Positions 1 to 14,000 of a stretch of DNA of 64,000 nt are shown here, in pieces. Below the pieces are notes generated by a model. It had not been told where the DNA came from and ran no database searches. It saw only the letters and a program-made list of their open reading frames with translations. The first letter of the stretch is position 1. Every line of letters begins with the position of its first letter. The translations under genes were made by a program, and so were the position numbers. This DNA is from Odiellus spinosus (Eukaryota > Arthropoda > Arachnida > Opiliones > Phalangiidae), in contig OY987226.1 of NCBI GenBank assembly GCA_963920705.1, positions 32,725,686 through 32,789,685 on the forward strand, in the 5' to 3' direction.

Positions 1-943
1 GAAAAACATCCTAGATGGCGTTGAAATTGGTCTCTTAAAAAATATTTTAATTTCATTTTTTATTCGCTAAACAAATATAAAGTGGAAGACACGGAGTAAA
101 AAACACGCGAGATGACGTCAATAAACCTAAAAGCGGCCGAATTATTTCTTTTTTCCGTTGCCCGTATCACAAACGGGACGTTGATTTCGCGAAATCGATT
201 TTCGATAGGTAGCGACATCTTTGACTTTTCCTCGTAACTAGCGAAAAATCCGCTTTCTTCTAATTATAAAATAGTTCAACTAGTCTGTACTCTTTTATAA
301 ACATTCATTACGTACTTCATTCGCGTCGCTATTAATTAAAATCCAAACGATAGAAATCGGACCAGGAGTTATCGCGTAACAACGACAAAAAGAGTCGAAC
401 CTTTAACTATTAGTATTTTAATTTCCGTTTAGAATTTCGGTTAAATAATAATTCATCAAATAATTCAATTATTCTATTTTTGAATTGTGTTTACCGTTTA
501 TTTTTACGGGCTTTAGTTTTTCCGTAACAAGTTCCCAAAAACAGCAGGATTTCAGAATTAACCGCACACTTCCCCCTTAAGAACTATTCTGAAACACGTT
601 GGAACAAAAGAACGTCTCAGTAGGACGTTTATAAACATCAGGAAACGGTGTACGAAGGTTAAATTATTTACATCATTGAGATTGTTTACGTGAAGGTTGG
701 AAGGGCGCTATATTAGAAGGGGCTCTTCGCTGTAATTTAAAAACTCCAAAAGCGCTTTTCCAGTTGTTAGGCAAAGGCGAAAAGCGCTTTAACGGAAAGT
801 GCGTTCTAATAAAGCGTTTTTCCAAGCCGCGTGTAATGCTCATTGATTTGAAAGTTCTTTATCCTCAGAATTTTCCAAAAATTTGGCAATGATTCGACGA
901 TCAGAAACATAAATTAACAATTATTATTATGATATTATTATAT
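1..943. other. Intergenic, no gene recognised
   Basis: No reading frame here resembles a known family. A perfect TGACGTCA (CRE-type) octamer lies at 113-120. At about 748-825 there are several short variants of AAAAGCGCTTTT that could pair with each other. Nothing else was identified. Confidence 0.5.
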
Positions 944-1259
944 CAAGAATCCATTCAGGTTCCATAAGAATATGGGAGCATAGCTTTAGCCTCTGGTACC
1001 ATCCTCCCAAACTTTGTAACAAAAGTTCGTCCGCAATTTTCGCAATATTTGTACGCTTAGATCTTTTTTCGGTCGGCTCCATTTTTATTACCCAAAATAT
1101 TATGTCAAGGTCGTTAGTGGCGTAGGTTAATAATAGATGTCAGGAGCGATTTACTTGAAAAATCGATTCGAAGCGGACGAACTTTTGCTACAAAGTTTGG
1201 GAGGATGGTTATTGAATCGCGGCCCTCCCATATTCTTATGGAACCTGAATGAATTATTG
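944..1259 (-). mobile_element. MITE family A, copy 1 (CA..TG ends, 7-bp TSD)
   Basis: This is a 316-bp non-autonomous element. It starts CAAGAATCCATTCAGGTTCC and ends with the near reverse complement. The direct repeat ATTATAT flanks it on both sides (937-943 and 1260-1266). About 90 bp at each end pair imperfectly, including the block around AAACTTTGT.GCAAAAGTTC. Copies 2 and 3 (4854-5169, 33533-33849) have the same length to within 1 bp and the opposite orientation. A short open frame inside is repeat sequence, not a gene. Confidence 0.9.
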
Positions 1260-3691
1260 ATTATATCATATAAGTATCCATCCTTTAAGAATAATACGTT
1301 TAATCACGTTAAACTCGGCGTCAGACTACAGCGGCCGCTAACGGGTCCTAAAATAAAAATTCATTAAACTTAAGTGTGGCGCAAGGGATTCGGGTTCACT
1401 GATTTTTGTTTTACTATTTATTATCTGGTGTAAAAACCCTCGATGAAATTACAAAAATTAAGTCTTTAAAAATATAAACTTCAGAGCCTAAAAATATAAA
1501 ATACCTTATAATGGATTTGAAGAAGGAGGAAACAGCTAAGAGATAACACACGTAAACCCTCAGTATACAAGGCGCAGTAACGTCCGCGAGCTTTACTACC
1601 TTAACTATAGAAACTGATGCCCGGAAACGGGGGAGCGGGCCACCTCTTTCGTGAAGAAGCTATCGGCGATCGGAAGGCACCCAAATAAGTTCAATACTTT
1701 CCCGGAGAAGCTCTTGGGTGGAAACTAGATCAATTATACAGAAGGTATAAAATCTAACTACCGATTGGAAACGAATATTCTAAGACGACAAACCATCTCC
1801 TAGTAATCACGCAAAACTCTGAAAAAATTATAAAACTTAGAAAAATAAAGTAAAGGTTCTAAACTAGAAGGAACTTGGTAATTATTTCACTTTCTACTAA
1901 TCAAGATCTTAGATTCTTCAATCTTCCCAAACTTCAATTTAACTTCTACTTCAAACTTAAACTATAAAAAAATCAAACTAAAATTTATGTGGGTAAAAAA
2001 CATTAAATCCCTCACATCTTGAAAATCACTTCGACATGAAGTAAAGAAAAGGGCGGTGTTATTTATAATATTGCTGCATAAATAGCAGTCAAATTTAAAA
2101 ATTTTAAACTTAACGGGTCCACAAAAATATTAATTCAAGTATATCCAGCTTAGAGTTAAACCACGTAATCCCAGTCGTTCCAGTTGATCTAGGGGTCTTT
2201 TATGAGGAACACTATGAAATACTTTTTCTAGTTCAACAAAAATGCCTAGAATACAGTGTGACTTATCAAGTTCGTCCAGAATTACCTTAAAATCACAAAA
2301 AATTGAAAATTCCCAGTTCCGAATTGATATTTCGATAAGAAATGGTGTTTATCACAAAAATAATTCTTTTTAGGAGAATTTTATCAAATATTATTGCAAA
2401 TGTGGATCTGTAGTTAGATTATCCAAGATTATCACCTTTTTTTAAAAACATAAGGGTTATAAGGGCGTGCTTTAGTCGATCTGGATAGATGCCCATCGAG
2501 ATAGATTTATTAGGAAAACGAGAGGAAAAAATAATCCATATGACTCAGGGGAATTCTTTTACTGGGAAACTATTTCCATGTGCAAGATTTATATCTCTAA
2601 ATTGCTTAAGAATGTTCCAATTGATTTCATTGGCTTTTATAGCAATTTATTTATGTACTTTGAGCTAAAATCTCAAATTTTAAGTATTTTTTGCTTTAAT
2701 TGTTTGAATTTAAAGCTAATTGGAATATCTGATACTGCGCTTGTGGTACCAGGAATTTTATAAATAGTTGATCAATACAGATAGACGTATACTTTATTAT
2801 TCTTGTTGGAATAAATATTGCTCTTTCTAATAGCTCGATAAAAGATCTATTATTGAGAGTGGACAATGTATACAAGTATTGAAATGAAAACTGAAAACCC
2901 TGACCAGTTGTTTTTGGGGTTTCCTAGCCGAGATAGTATATTTTCAAGAAATTTGCAGTGTGTGGTCTATAGATAACTGCAAACATATCTCAATAATGTA
3001 ATTTTATTCCATGAGCTTATAACCCAACTCCCCCAAAATGCTCTAAATAACGAGATAGAAGTCTTTCTTGCCGCTTGGCTTTGTGAACTCTGGCATGTGG
3101 TCAAACTGACAGGTTCCGATTCCTGGTGGTCACTATCGAGTGGCAGTCGTTGAACACGCTTGACGTTTCAAATAAAGTTATCGGCTTTTGGGCCACTAGT
3201 GAGCCCCCGGATCCGGAACATCATAAATCAATGCCCTACAAAGGTTAAACCTTATGTTCCTATTTATTATCTATTGTTTATTCTGACTAATATCGGAGAA
3301 GTTTTTATTTTGCTCCTTAAATATTTGTTATCCGTTACTAAAAATGACCAGAAACTCTATTACGCACTTGTTTGATTAAATTGATTTCGTCAACAAAAAC
3401 AAACTTTTAACGAGTAAATGTGCACGAAGGATCAATTGGTGCCTCTACAACAGTTCATAATCCACTGGGGAAATGTCTTGGAGCATTATTAATCGACAGC
3501 CATTAACAGGCAAGGTTCAGAGAGACATTTTAATATTGGGATAAAGTCCGTCATGTGTTTATTTTCGCTTTTTGATCCTTAGTTTATTTCCAAACAAAAA
3601 CGATAAATTGCTTTAAAATTTTTTAAGCAAAGATTTATCATGATTGTTCTAAACAGTATAATATTACAGGAGTTAGAAAGCAAAGCAATGG
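1260..3691. other. Non-coding stretch, nothing recognised
   Basis: About 2.4 kb with only short open frames. The hydrophobic one near 3160-3375 has no family signature, no convincing start and no linked exon. The missing first exon of the downstream neverland-like gene could lie here, but I could not find one with a phase-0 donor and a plausible signal anchor. Confidence 0.4.
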
Positions 3692-4156
3692 CAGGGCTCC
3701 CACCAGGTCCCTAAACCACCATAAAATCATGATTTGGTCCCTAAATCACCATAAAATCGTGATTTTGGTCCCTAAATCACCATAAAATCGTGATTTTTGG
3801 TCCCTGAATCACCATATTTCTAGTAAATTTGGTTAAAAGTACCGTAGTCCTATAATATTGAACCCAAATTACATGCTAAGACGAAAAACTGACAGCGAGA
3901 GAAAATGACTAAGTCAGTATGATATAATATCACGAAAAATGTGATAAAATTAAAGTCAGATTTATGATAAAATGCTTTTACAAAAAAAAAAAACCTACTT
4001 TAAGTCATTTTGTGAAAATTAAAGATCTAATTTCTTCTTAAATTATTTCCTATTTGCTCCCTATTTTAAAAATTTTGGTTCCTATTTCACCCTATTTCTA
4101 GCCTGAAAAATCCCCTATTTCTATATATTTTTTTTAAGATTTTGGTGGGAGCCCTG
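3692..4156. mobile_element. hAT-like short element with 6-bp TSD
   Basis: The 465-bp element has matching ends CAGGGCTCCCACCA / TGGTGGGAGCCCTG and is flanked by CAATGG on both sides (3686-3691, 4157-4162). The opposite arm of the surrounding palindrome (near 7780, minus strand) carries a single CAATGG, which acts as an empty site. CAGGG ends are typical of hAT transposons. Most hAT elements make 8-bp duplications, so 6 bp points to an atypical hAT lineage. Inside, near 3705-3815, is a short tandem array with units beginning GGTCCCTAAATCACC. Confidence 0.75.
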
Positions 4157-4853
4157 CAATGGTGAAGTATAGCGTGTACCGTGAGAGTACTGCAGGAGTT
4201 GCGAAGAATTTAAATTATATAAATTTAAAGCTCGGTTTCTATTTGCTTATGAAAAACTATTACAGGTAATTGGCTCATAATTAAAACCAATGATGTTAAG
4301 AAAGATCATTATGCTTGTGACAAAAAAGTTGGTGGTTATGGGACAAAAAAAAAAATTCTAAGCATTTTCGGACCATGAAAGTTTCTGGTTCCTGTTAAAT
4401 GTCTTTGTTTTTTTGTTTTTTTCTGGTTAAACCAGCGTGTGGTCATCCTCTGTTTTCTTGTTAATTTTGTAAAATCCATGGTTCATACTTAGGTTTACAA
4501 TACTTCGTGGGAAAGGAGTGCTTGTTAATGTTTAAAATGTTTGGTTTTTGTTGAAAAAGTCGCGGGCAGAGGGCATGATAAACCGACACACATCTCGTAA
4601 CCATGACAGCCTTTCGAAAAAACAGCATTCACTTTTTCATGGTTCGCTAGCTAATGGCGTTGCGGTCGTCTTGGTTCTAGCATAAGTAACTGCTTATTTT
4701 CCTCTCGTCTTCTTTACTCAATGGTATAACTTAACACCCCTATTTTTGAAACTTTTGCTTGTGAAGGTGCGGGGAGGGTAGGACTACAATCTGACGTACA
4801 AAAGATTAATAAATTTCAACATTCCTACTTGGTTATGGACAGATTAATAATAC

Positions 4854-5169
4854 CAAGAATTCATTCAGGTTCCATAAGAATATGGGAGGGCCGCGATTCA
4901 ATAACCATCCTCCCAAACTTTGTAGCAAAAGTTCGTCCGCTTCGAATCGATTTTTCAAGTAAATCGCTCCTGACATCTATTATTAACCCGCACCACTAAC
5001 GACCTTGACATAATATTTTGGGTAATGAAAATGGAGCCGACCGAAAAAAGATCTAAGCGTACAAATGTTGCGAAAATTGCGGACGAACTTTTGTTACAAA
5101 GTTTGGAAGGATGGTAACAGAGGCTAAAGCTATGCTCCCATATTCTTATGGAACCTGAATGGATTCTTG
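4854..5169 (+). mobile_element. MITE family A, copy 2
   Basis: The 316-bp copy runs from CAAGAATTCATTCAGG to CCTGAATGGATTCTTG. It is flanked by the perfect 7-bp repeat ATAATAC (4847-4853, 5170-5176). The mirrored site in the other palindrome arm (about 6885-6905, minus strand) lacks the element and carries one related heptamer, giving an internal empty-site control. Confidence 0.93.
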
Positions 5170-6092
5170 ATAATACTATATACTCAATTGTGATAATTTC
5201 ATTAAATTTGACCTCAATTACGAATATATTAAGTTGGCTACATCAAGGGGAAGACTTTACAGCTTGCACGACCGACCTTCCACAAATATAGTTGGCTTTC
5301 AAAAATATTAATTGGCCAATTTAGTACATCTTTATCTGAAAACTTCATCAGAAACCGTAATGTTATTTCCCATATACCCGCCACACTTTTTGTCAGATAA
5401 CTGAAATTATCGTTCCCATTTCAAGTGTCCGACCATCCACCGAATTCGAGTTAATAGAGAGAAAAGTAATTTGGCAAATATTTAAGATGACTTTTATCGG
5501 GAATGAGTGCTTCTCATGGTTAAACAAAAATTTGCATAGTAAAACAGTGATCATTTTTATGAAGTTAAGCTGAGCTTTATTAATAGCTATTAAATTCTAA
5601 ACAAGACTTTTGTTTGTTAATCAGCAGAAAGATAACGAATATCCAATGAATTGTGTTAATAGAGTGCTTCTCATGGTTAAGCAAAGATGTCAATGAAAGA
5701 TAAGAAATATGAAGTAAAAGAGAGAGAGAGAGAAAGGTGCTAATAACATCACTTTTAAGCGAGGGCACACTTCTAAACACAATAAGTTTAAAGACTAGCT
5801 TTTAGTGATAAATTTCAAGTTTCTTATCTCGTTCGGTTGGCTTATGAAATTGTTCCTAATTTTGGAAACAAGTTGGCTAAATCTATAGCGTGTTTCGCAA
5901 TTTATGATGGGTGGGATTTGGGCACGTGTACGGTTCAAGTGGCTTTTCAACAACACTCTGTATAAGAAATGAAAATAAAAATATAATTTTCCTTTCCATT
6001 CTTCTAATAAGTTTATTTAAATTCAAATTTCGCTCAATCATATTCCCTCACTAAATCGCTAATAATTAACACATTAACTAGGGTTTAAGTTA

Positions 6093-6267
6093 GAGATCGG
6101 GGTTTGGACAAGAAATTTCTGATTATTTTATCTTTATTCATAACTTAAAATTTTTCGAGGAAAGTCTATGATAAATCCAATGTAATCGCGAATAATTTTC
6201 CGATTATTTTTTTATGATTAACTGATTTACTGATAGTTGTGGATTATTTTGTCCAAACCCCGATCTC
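6093..6267. mobile_element. 175-bp MITE with TA duplication
   Basis: The ends GAGATCGGGGTTTGGACAA and its reverse complement are flanked by TA on each side (6091-6092, 6268-6269). TA duplication suggests a Tc1/mariner-type MITE. It sits in the centre of the large palindrome. Confidence 0.75.
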
Positions 6268-8039
6268 TAGTTTAGGGTGAATTGAACGGGTACGTCTGAT
6301 ATGTTATAATAGGCAAAATTATCGGGCTGAAGAGTATTACCCGAGTAGAAGAACCCTGTGAATTTTATTTCCAAATAATGATAAATAATACCATGTAAAA
6401 CCAAAATTTTGTTTAGAATTTTAAAAGCAAATAATAACGCTCAGCTTAGCTTCTGTTTAACCCTTTGTTACCCATGTAGGCACGTCTAGATTACTTCATA
6501 AACATATTCACGGTTTTAGTATGCAAATCTTTAACCACTAGAAGCACTCATACACGATAAAAGTCATCTTAAATTTTTGGAAACTACTTTTCTCTCTATT
6601 AACTCTAATTCAGTGGATGGTCGGACACTGGAAATGGAAATGACAATTTCAGTAATAAATCTGGCAAAAGGTGCGGCGGGTATCCGAATGGAAAATAACA
6701 TTACGGTTTCTGATGAAATTCGTGTTCAGCTAAAGATGTACTACCTTGGTCAAGGTTGTATATTAATATTTTTGAAAGCCAACTATAATTCCGGAAGGTC
6801 GATCATGCAAGCTGTAAAGTCTTCCCTTGGTGTAGGAAAATTAAAATATTCGTAATTGTGCTCGTATATAATGAAACATTTACAACTGAGTATGATATTA
6901 TTAATCTGTCCATGAAGAATTTTGGCTAACTTCTAAACCTGGTTCTAAGCTTGGGAGAGCTTATTTTTATTTAATTCCCGTGAAACGGACTGAAACATTT
7001 CAGGGATCTTGATTTAAAATTTTAGAGTTTTAAATAAGGACTGATTTTCTAATCCAAACTATTTTTATTTTTGACCTGTTTTATTGCTGCCCTAAAGAGA
7101 GGTTTTTTCTTCGCTCTCTTAGTCGATACTGTTATGTTTGAAAATAGAGGCTTAAATAAAACATCCAAGGGTTTGTAAATAACACTGTATATTAATTTAT
7201 TAATATATAACTGGGTTAACATAATATAATAACTAATGTAACATCTGATCTCAATGACAGCCTGAAGGTAAAAAAATGGGGTTAATCAGTATCATGACAT
7301 AACTCAATAGTTCTTATCTAGTTCAGTTCAGATCGATTCTGTAGGACTAGGGTATAAATAACTAGAGGTCAAAATATATATTACTCTGAAATATACCAAC
7401 AGATACGTTACAATTTCAACTCTGATCCTTTAGATCGAACTTTTTCCTTCGTACGGGAGCCGAGAGAGAGGACAATGGAGCCAGGTGCTCTTCATGTCCT
7501 TGACAATTTTTGGGTTTTCTTTACATTTATTATTATTTTCTCTCAGCTCGCTTCGAAGGGGCATTTTAAAATATCATACAATTGAAACAAGTTGTTCGTG
7601 GGTGGGAGTAACCAAGTTATTTAGCAGTCCATAACAAAATTAAAAAGAAAAACAAAGGATGACTAAACCCTGGAATAAAAACACAAACCAGGAATTCCTG
7701 GTGTGTCGTAGAACTAACCAAAAAATTTAACAGGATCCAAATAAGACTCGCGGTACTCTCACGGTACACGCGACACCTCACCATTGTTTATAGCTTATAA
7801 AATATGCAAAAAGCATCTTATTATAAAACTTATCCGAGCAAACCACGCAAGACAATAGCTACTAATGCTCAGACTAGCCCGTGTATGGCGTCAAGAAAAG
7901 ATCGAAATTTACATATGGCAAATCAATGTAAATTTTAGAGAAAACCATGGCACCCTTATTCACCGCTAGTTGAGTTGCGAGCATCGTAAATTTTTAAGCC
8001 TGGTTTTGCTAATAAAACCATTTGATTTATATTTTCTAG

Positions 8040-11000
8040 GACCCTGATGTCGTCGGATTTGGGCACCTATCTGACGGCTTTTCCGGCGGAAAAGCGACTC
8101 GTGGAGAATTGTTTTTTGACATAATGAAACGAAGAAGTCGTGCTAAGGACTCGTGCCCAGTTTTTCCAAATGGATGGATACCTATTCTTGCCTCTAAAAA
8201 ACTAGCGGTTGGACAAAGTATAGCCGTTACTGTTTTAGGTATGACCGACTTTTGCTACTAAATGACTATCGTAGAACACAATTTACTTTAGAGTCGAAAA
8301 TGGAATAGAATCGAACCCAAAATGGGATAAATTCAAACCAGATTTTGAGGTACTATATATTTACTTGTCCTCTTAATTTTTTGTTAAATTGTTCAGAAAC
8401 AATAAATCAAGTTTCATGTGGTCTTATTACTATTACCGCGTGTAATAACAGTATCGGGCTATATCAGGATTTCTACGATTATGCAAACGCTATGTCACTA
8501 ATATAGTTACTCTTATGACGTATATCCAGTTTGCCATTTTTTATCCTAATCTAACTAATCCGTACCTTTAATCCACCTCTTTGGTGCTACAACTTTAAAT
8601 TTACACGCTCCTTATTCTATAGGTGAAGATTTGGCTGTTTTCAGAGGAACAGATGGAAAAGCCTTTGTTGTGGACGCATATTGCCCGCATCTAGGTGCTA
8701 ACTTAGGAGTTGGAGGAAAGGTCACAAATACAAACTGCATTCAGTGTCCATTTCATGGATGGAAATTTAGTGGCGTAGATGGTAGTTGTACATCCATTCC
8801 CTACAGCGAAAAAAGTGAGTTCGTAACTGACTTTTAAATCATGATGTGTATATCCTTTACAGCGCAGTGCTACGATCTAGAAAAGTTCTGGCTTCTAACG
8901 TAACAATATATTTTTCAGTACCGTTGGCTGCGAAAATTCGATCTTGGTCAACTACCGAAAAGACAGGGTTCATATTTGTTTGGTATCATGCCGAAAGAGA
9001 GCCGCCAAAATGGGAAATACCGGAAATTGAAGAAATTGTCAGTGGAGAATGGAACGTAAAAGGAACCACTGAACATACGGTGTTCTGTCACATACAAGTA
9101 AAACAATTATAGCTTGGAGGAATTATAGGAAGGTTTGCCAACTGACTATTTGACATATAAACGCCTGCATATGTCAACGTTGCCCATGGTCTAAAAAACA
9201 GAGATATGTACGACATTTTTCAAAAATTTATATGGTTCTTTCAACCTCTCTGCTTTCCCTCTTTGTGATTCCCCCTTCCTGTTTTATTTCATCGAAAAAT
9301 ATTTTGACCGAAGCTCCATCTATCTGGGAAGCAAATTACCATTTAATTAGGGTCTTCCATTTCTTGAGTCGTGACTCGAGAGGGTTCGACCCCTATATCG
9401 AAAGCAGCCATTGTTCAATATATAGAATACTTATAAGGACAAATATGCATTCCCTTCTCTCCGTGAATCCATGATCTCTGCCTAAAATATACTTTTTTCG
9501 AAAGCGCTGGCTTTCCTAAGTTGGGTATCATCATGAGGATAGAGACACTTGACGAGGAGATCCGTAACTTATAATTCCGTGACCCGTAGAGGGCTATGTT
9601 CGTTGAGTTCGAGAAGTAATCTGCGTTTTCTATCCAAAAGAAAATTTTCTTTCTCGTTGCCCTTGGAGAAAATGCGGAAGGCATTCTGTACGTCCATGGC
9701 TAAGTATTTATTTAGCTTGTGCCTTGTGGAATGGTGTCAAGCCCAATTTCCAATCGAGCCCGTAAAGGATACGGGAACCCAGATTTTGATGTTGGATTTC
9801 AAGTGGTGAGACTGATTGGTGGTGTAGCAATCCAAGATATGGTAAACGGTATTTCCTTGACGACAGTCCATTTAGCTTCCCTGCTTACTGTTCTTCCAGT
9901 ATAACCATGAACATCTTAAGCTTGTGATATTAGGGTATGCGGGTTGAGTCCCCGTGGCTCCAGAATTGAAGAAAAAAAAAAGAAAAAAAAAACAGGTATG
10001 CGGTGCTTCGGGGTAAAACAATACGGGTTAAAACGGGAAGAGTCTAAAAGGGGAGAAAAAACAAAAGCTGGAAGTATGGCGTGAAATAACCATATAAATT
10101 CCGAGCGGGAAAGGAGGGGATGAAATTCACTTCCCCGCTACTATCTGCCCGAAATCCACTCTTTATCCCCTCCCGGGAGGCTCCTGCGTTTCGCGGGGGA
10201 AATGGTTTTTACTGGCGTACATATCTCTCTCCTACAATAAATATTTCCAAAATTTTAAACAAATCATATATCCCGCTTGATGTACTAGGTTAAAATCGTA
10301 CATTTTTGGCTCGAAGTTAAAAGAATTTACAACGGCAATTTGTTTTTGTTTTTTCAATAATACTCAATTCAAAAGTAAAAACAGTGTAGTTAGTTTTTCT
10401 AATGATACACAAGTGATCACCAAATTGGTGCGGTTTAAAATATTGAAAAACGGAGATCGGCACGGTCCGAAATACATGTGCCTAGAAGTACGAATTTATG
10501 CCACCATCTTATCTACACACCTTAGCGGCGCCGTCTCAATCCAATTAAATATAAGATTAAACCTTTATATTTTTACATAAAAAATGGTTTTAGGAACTAC
10601 CCGAAAATGGAGCCGACTGGACTCATTTCCGTCAGGTACATTCCGAACTGATACTGAGCGGTAATGATCTCAGAGATAAAGCGAAAAGTATTTGGGCTCC
10701 TTTCAAACACGAATGGACCCCAAACTGGCGTGCTGGAGAATCTCCAAATGGACACATGGCCTTTCTGGAATTGAAAACGCACCTTTCGTTATTTGACGTT
10801 AACTTGCCACTATTAGATATGTCGTTGAATATACAACAGGTAAGTTCTTTTAAGCCTAATTTAAGAATTCGTATGACACTGGTTTAACCTAAATACGGGT
10901 TGGCTGGTACCAGTTAGATGTAACCAACCAGACTAATTTTTACGAACTAGTTTTAAAAAATAATCAGAATAGAAGAATTAACTTTAAATATTAAAGTTTA

Positions 11001-14000
11001 AAACAGGATCTTTCTTTCGATAATTTACAAACAATGCTGGCGTTTCGTTGTTATCCCATTGTATAGTTTTATGCAAATGCCCAGTTTAGCTGTTTTTTCA
11101 CGTCAATTTAACCTTCCTCAAGGTTTAGAGTCTTAATTATGACCCTTTGTGACCCATATATGTTTGGATAAGCCATTATGCATTGTTCCCTCCCTTATAC
11201 TTTTTCATGTTCAGTTTTACAGATTTTATATAGAAGCTTTGTTTGCCCTACGTATTTTTTACCACATGTGCAAAGTATATGCAACACCCTTCGGTTTTTT
11301 TTATTTTAATGTGTTATTTATATCCAATGGTTTAATTGTTGGTTTGTTTGATTGAATGTTGGCAGAGTTATTATATTCGTGTTTTTATTGGCTTACTTTG
11401 TCGAAGCAAAGACTATCAAATGAAGCTGCATAATAGCTGTTTAATAGCTGTATAGTCTTTGTACAGCACTAGAGCTTATTTTTTTCTCGCGTAGCATAGA
11501 TGCCCGAGACATTTCTACATGCGTTTTCATCTATTTTTGCTATTCTTAAGGCCCGTTTACAAAAGAGCGGCAAGCTTAAGCGTAAGCCGATGCATGGAAC
11601 AATAACAAGAGGAGGCATAGGTTCCAAAATCTCATTTTTAAACGATGTATGAACCTATGCCTCCTGTTGTTATTGCTCCATGCATCAGATTACGCTTCAG
11701 CTTTCCACTCTTTTGTAAACGGGCCTTTAGGCCTGATTTTTACGTACGCGCCAATGCCATGGCAGTTACAAAACGAAACCTCAGTATCGTCATTTGTCCT
11801 TTGAAGCCGATCCGTCCACTTATCTTTTGCTTTATGGACGAAATGGTGGGGGCGTAAAAGTTACCCTTTTCAAGAATGCAAAAGAACATCGCGAGGTTTC
11901 CAATATTTTGCCAATCTGTTTCAATTCTAACCTTAATTTTAGTTAATTTCGCTAAAAAATTTGGATTCACATAGGCCCTTTCCAGCTACTGATTTTCATG
12001 AAATTAGCAACAAAGTATCTAGGGTGGTGGCGGGTAATTCCGCCCAGTTCTAATTCCGTCCACTTTGGCTCAAAAATGTGAGTCTTTAATTTGGTTGCAC
12101 GAATTAAGGCTGATTTTCCGCCGAAAGTTACCGATTTAAAACACTAGATGGCGCTCGAACAGGGGATCCCCTTTTTTGTCGGGATATCGAGAAGAAGAAA
12201 ACACCTGACGGTCGGAACGCACGCCACACAAATGGGTCTTATCTATTGTAAAGGGTCAGAGTGCCCCTTTCTAAGCGGGAGAAAAACATTTTCTCCGTTT
12301 TGGAAACACCGTCTACCTCTGGCGGTATTTATTCAGGACTAGGACTCTGGGTTAACGTAATGGATAAAATATAAGGGTTTATTTCATCGTAAGTTTATTG
12401 AAAATTAATCAAGCATAATTGTCAATTAATAGCTTAAAAAAAGGTGTGATTTCGATCTATGATTTGAGTCTATTTTTACGATGGTACGGTATTTAGGAAT
12501 GAAATTACAGAGCCGATAACTTCAACTTCAATTTTTCACAAAAGTTAAATTTTGACTTCAAACCTAAATATCTTTTAAAGTAATAAAGATAAAAGAATCA
12601 AAAAGTACTCAAATCATTCGTACAAATGTTTTGAACAAAATGCCACATTTCGCTGCCCAATCGGTTTGCTAGTTCTACAAAAAGTTAGGCTGAAAGGGAG
12701 TCATGTAAGGCCAAATCTTAATTGACTTTGGATAATTATAACTAATGATCCCGATATTTCATAAGAAATTCTCTAGCACTAATACATTAAGCTGACATTT
12801 TTCTACAATATTTGAAAGCCTGGTATTTCTAACCATAATAATCTGTATAAAAAGTTGATATAACCAAAGCACAAAAACGTCGTTTTAAGGGAAAAAGAGC
12901 CTTAAACGAAAAAGGACTTATTTTAGCCACTAATAAATGTCCCGTCAGAAAGAAAAAAATATTTCAAGGCCATCTGACAAGGGTCGGATAAGATACGACT
13001 ATAATTAACAAAGTAGCGATTAATTCTTGTTAAATTAATGGCAATTTAAGGGAATGAAGCTTTTTATGACTCCGGAAATAAAGGATTTAAAACAATCACG
13101 GAAATTGTACAGATACGAACCCAATACCATTCGAAAATACAGATATTTAGCTATAAAATAAGCGTCTCCGATCTCATCTTGCCACCGTATTTAATTATTT
13201 ATCGAAGATTATAAAAAACTACCGACAGAGGACAATTCCGTCCACTTGAAACAACATCGAGTTTAAAGTTAATTAACTTCAAAATAACTAAAACGCGAAT
13301 TTGCGAGCTCTAAAATCATTCACGATTGACAATTTAATAATTTCAAAGCAGAAAGCGTGTTTCTCCCGCTTTTTCCGCCATCTTTCAGGGCTGGAAATAT
13401 TTTAATGCGAATTCAGTATAGAGGGCAATTTAGTGTTTCCTAACAATATTTTCAAAAAAGGTTTAGAACATAACTTGGCACGGTTTTTACTGTGTGGGTG
13501 TTTTATTTGCCTTTGAAACTGAGTAAAATATGAATTTAATAAACGGACGTTGTCCGGAAATTAGACTACTTATTTACGGGTGGACGGGTATTACCCTCCA
13601 CTGTCCGGCGATTAGACTCAGGTCGGACGGAATTACACTCTTCTGGACGGAATTGGCCGCCCCGACTGACTTTGAAAAACGTCTCGTTTCTTTTAAACCA
13701 ATCAAAATTATGGAAAGCAAATTAGCTTAAAATACGCGCAAAAGTTCAATTTATAAAAATATATTCCTAAATTGGACAGGGTTAACATTGGGGGAGTTTT
13801 TCTGGGTATTATATAAAAAGCGCACGGAATTACCCGCCACCACTATATATGTACTTTGAAAATGGTGTGTGAAAAATCAAATTTGAGCGATCTCTCAAAA
13901 TCCCTGAGAATGCACATATTTATATTTATCAATTGAAATGTAAAGAGACAAAAGATAGAATAATGTCTATGATCCTATACATCTCTAACGAAAAATACCA

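Larger units (their letters stand above)
4157..7795. repeat. Large imperfect palindrome (foldback-type repeat)
   Basis: The left arm (about 4157-5620) is the diverged reverse complement of the right arm (about 6390-7795). Clear matching blocks include 4157-4192 with about 7750-7790, 4430-4480 with about 7640-7700, 5230-5460 with 6570-6850, and 5560-5610 with 6400-6440. The left arm is interrupted by family A MITE copy 2. An apparent 92-aa frame at 6577-6855 lies wholly in the arm and its mirror copy is broken, so it is not annotated as a gene. The palindrome ends about 250 bp before the first recognised neverland exon. Confidence 0.75.

Noticed and set aside
6577-6855. A 92-codon open frame
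   Set aside because: It lies within one arm of the large palindrome; the mirrored copy is broken, so no selection for coding is visible.
7475-7582. ATG with a hydrophobic stretch as candidate first exon of the neverland-like gene
   Set aside because: The frame ends in a stop without a usable GT donor in the right place, and it lies in an arm of the palindrome.
9376-9395. GGTTCGACCCC, resembling a tRNA or SINE B box
   Set aside because: No A box, no cloverleaf arms and no repeated copy could be found around it.
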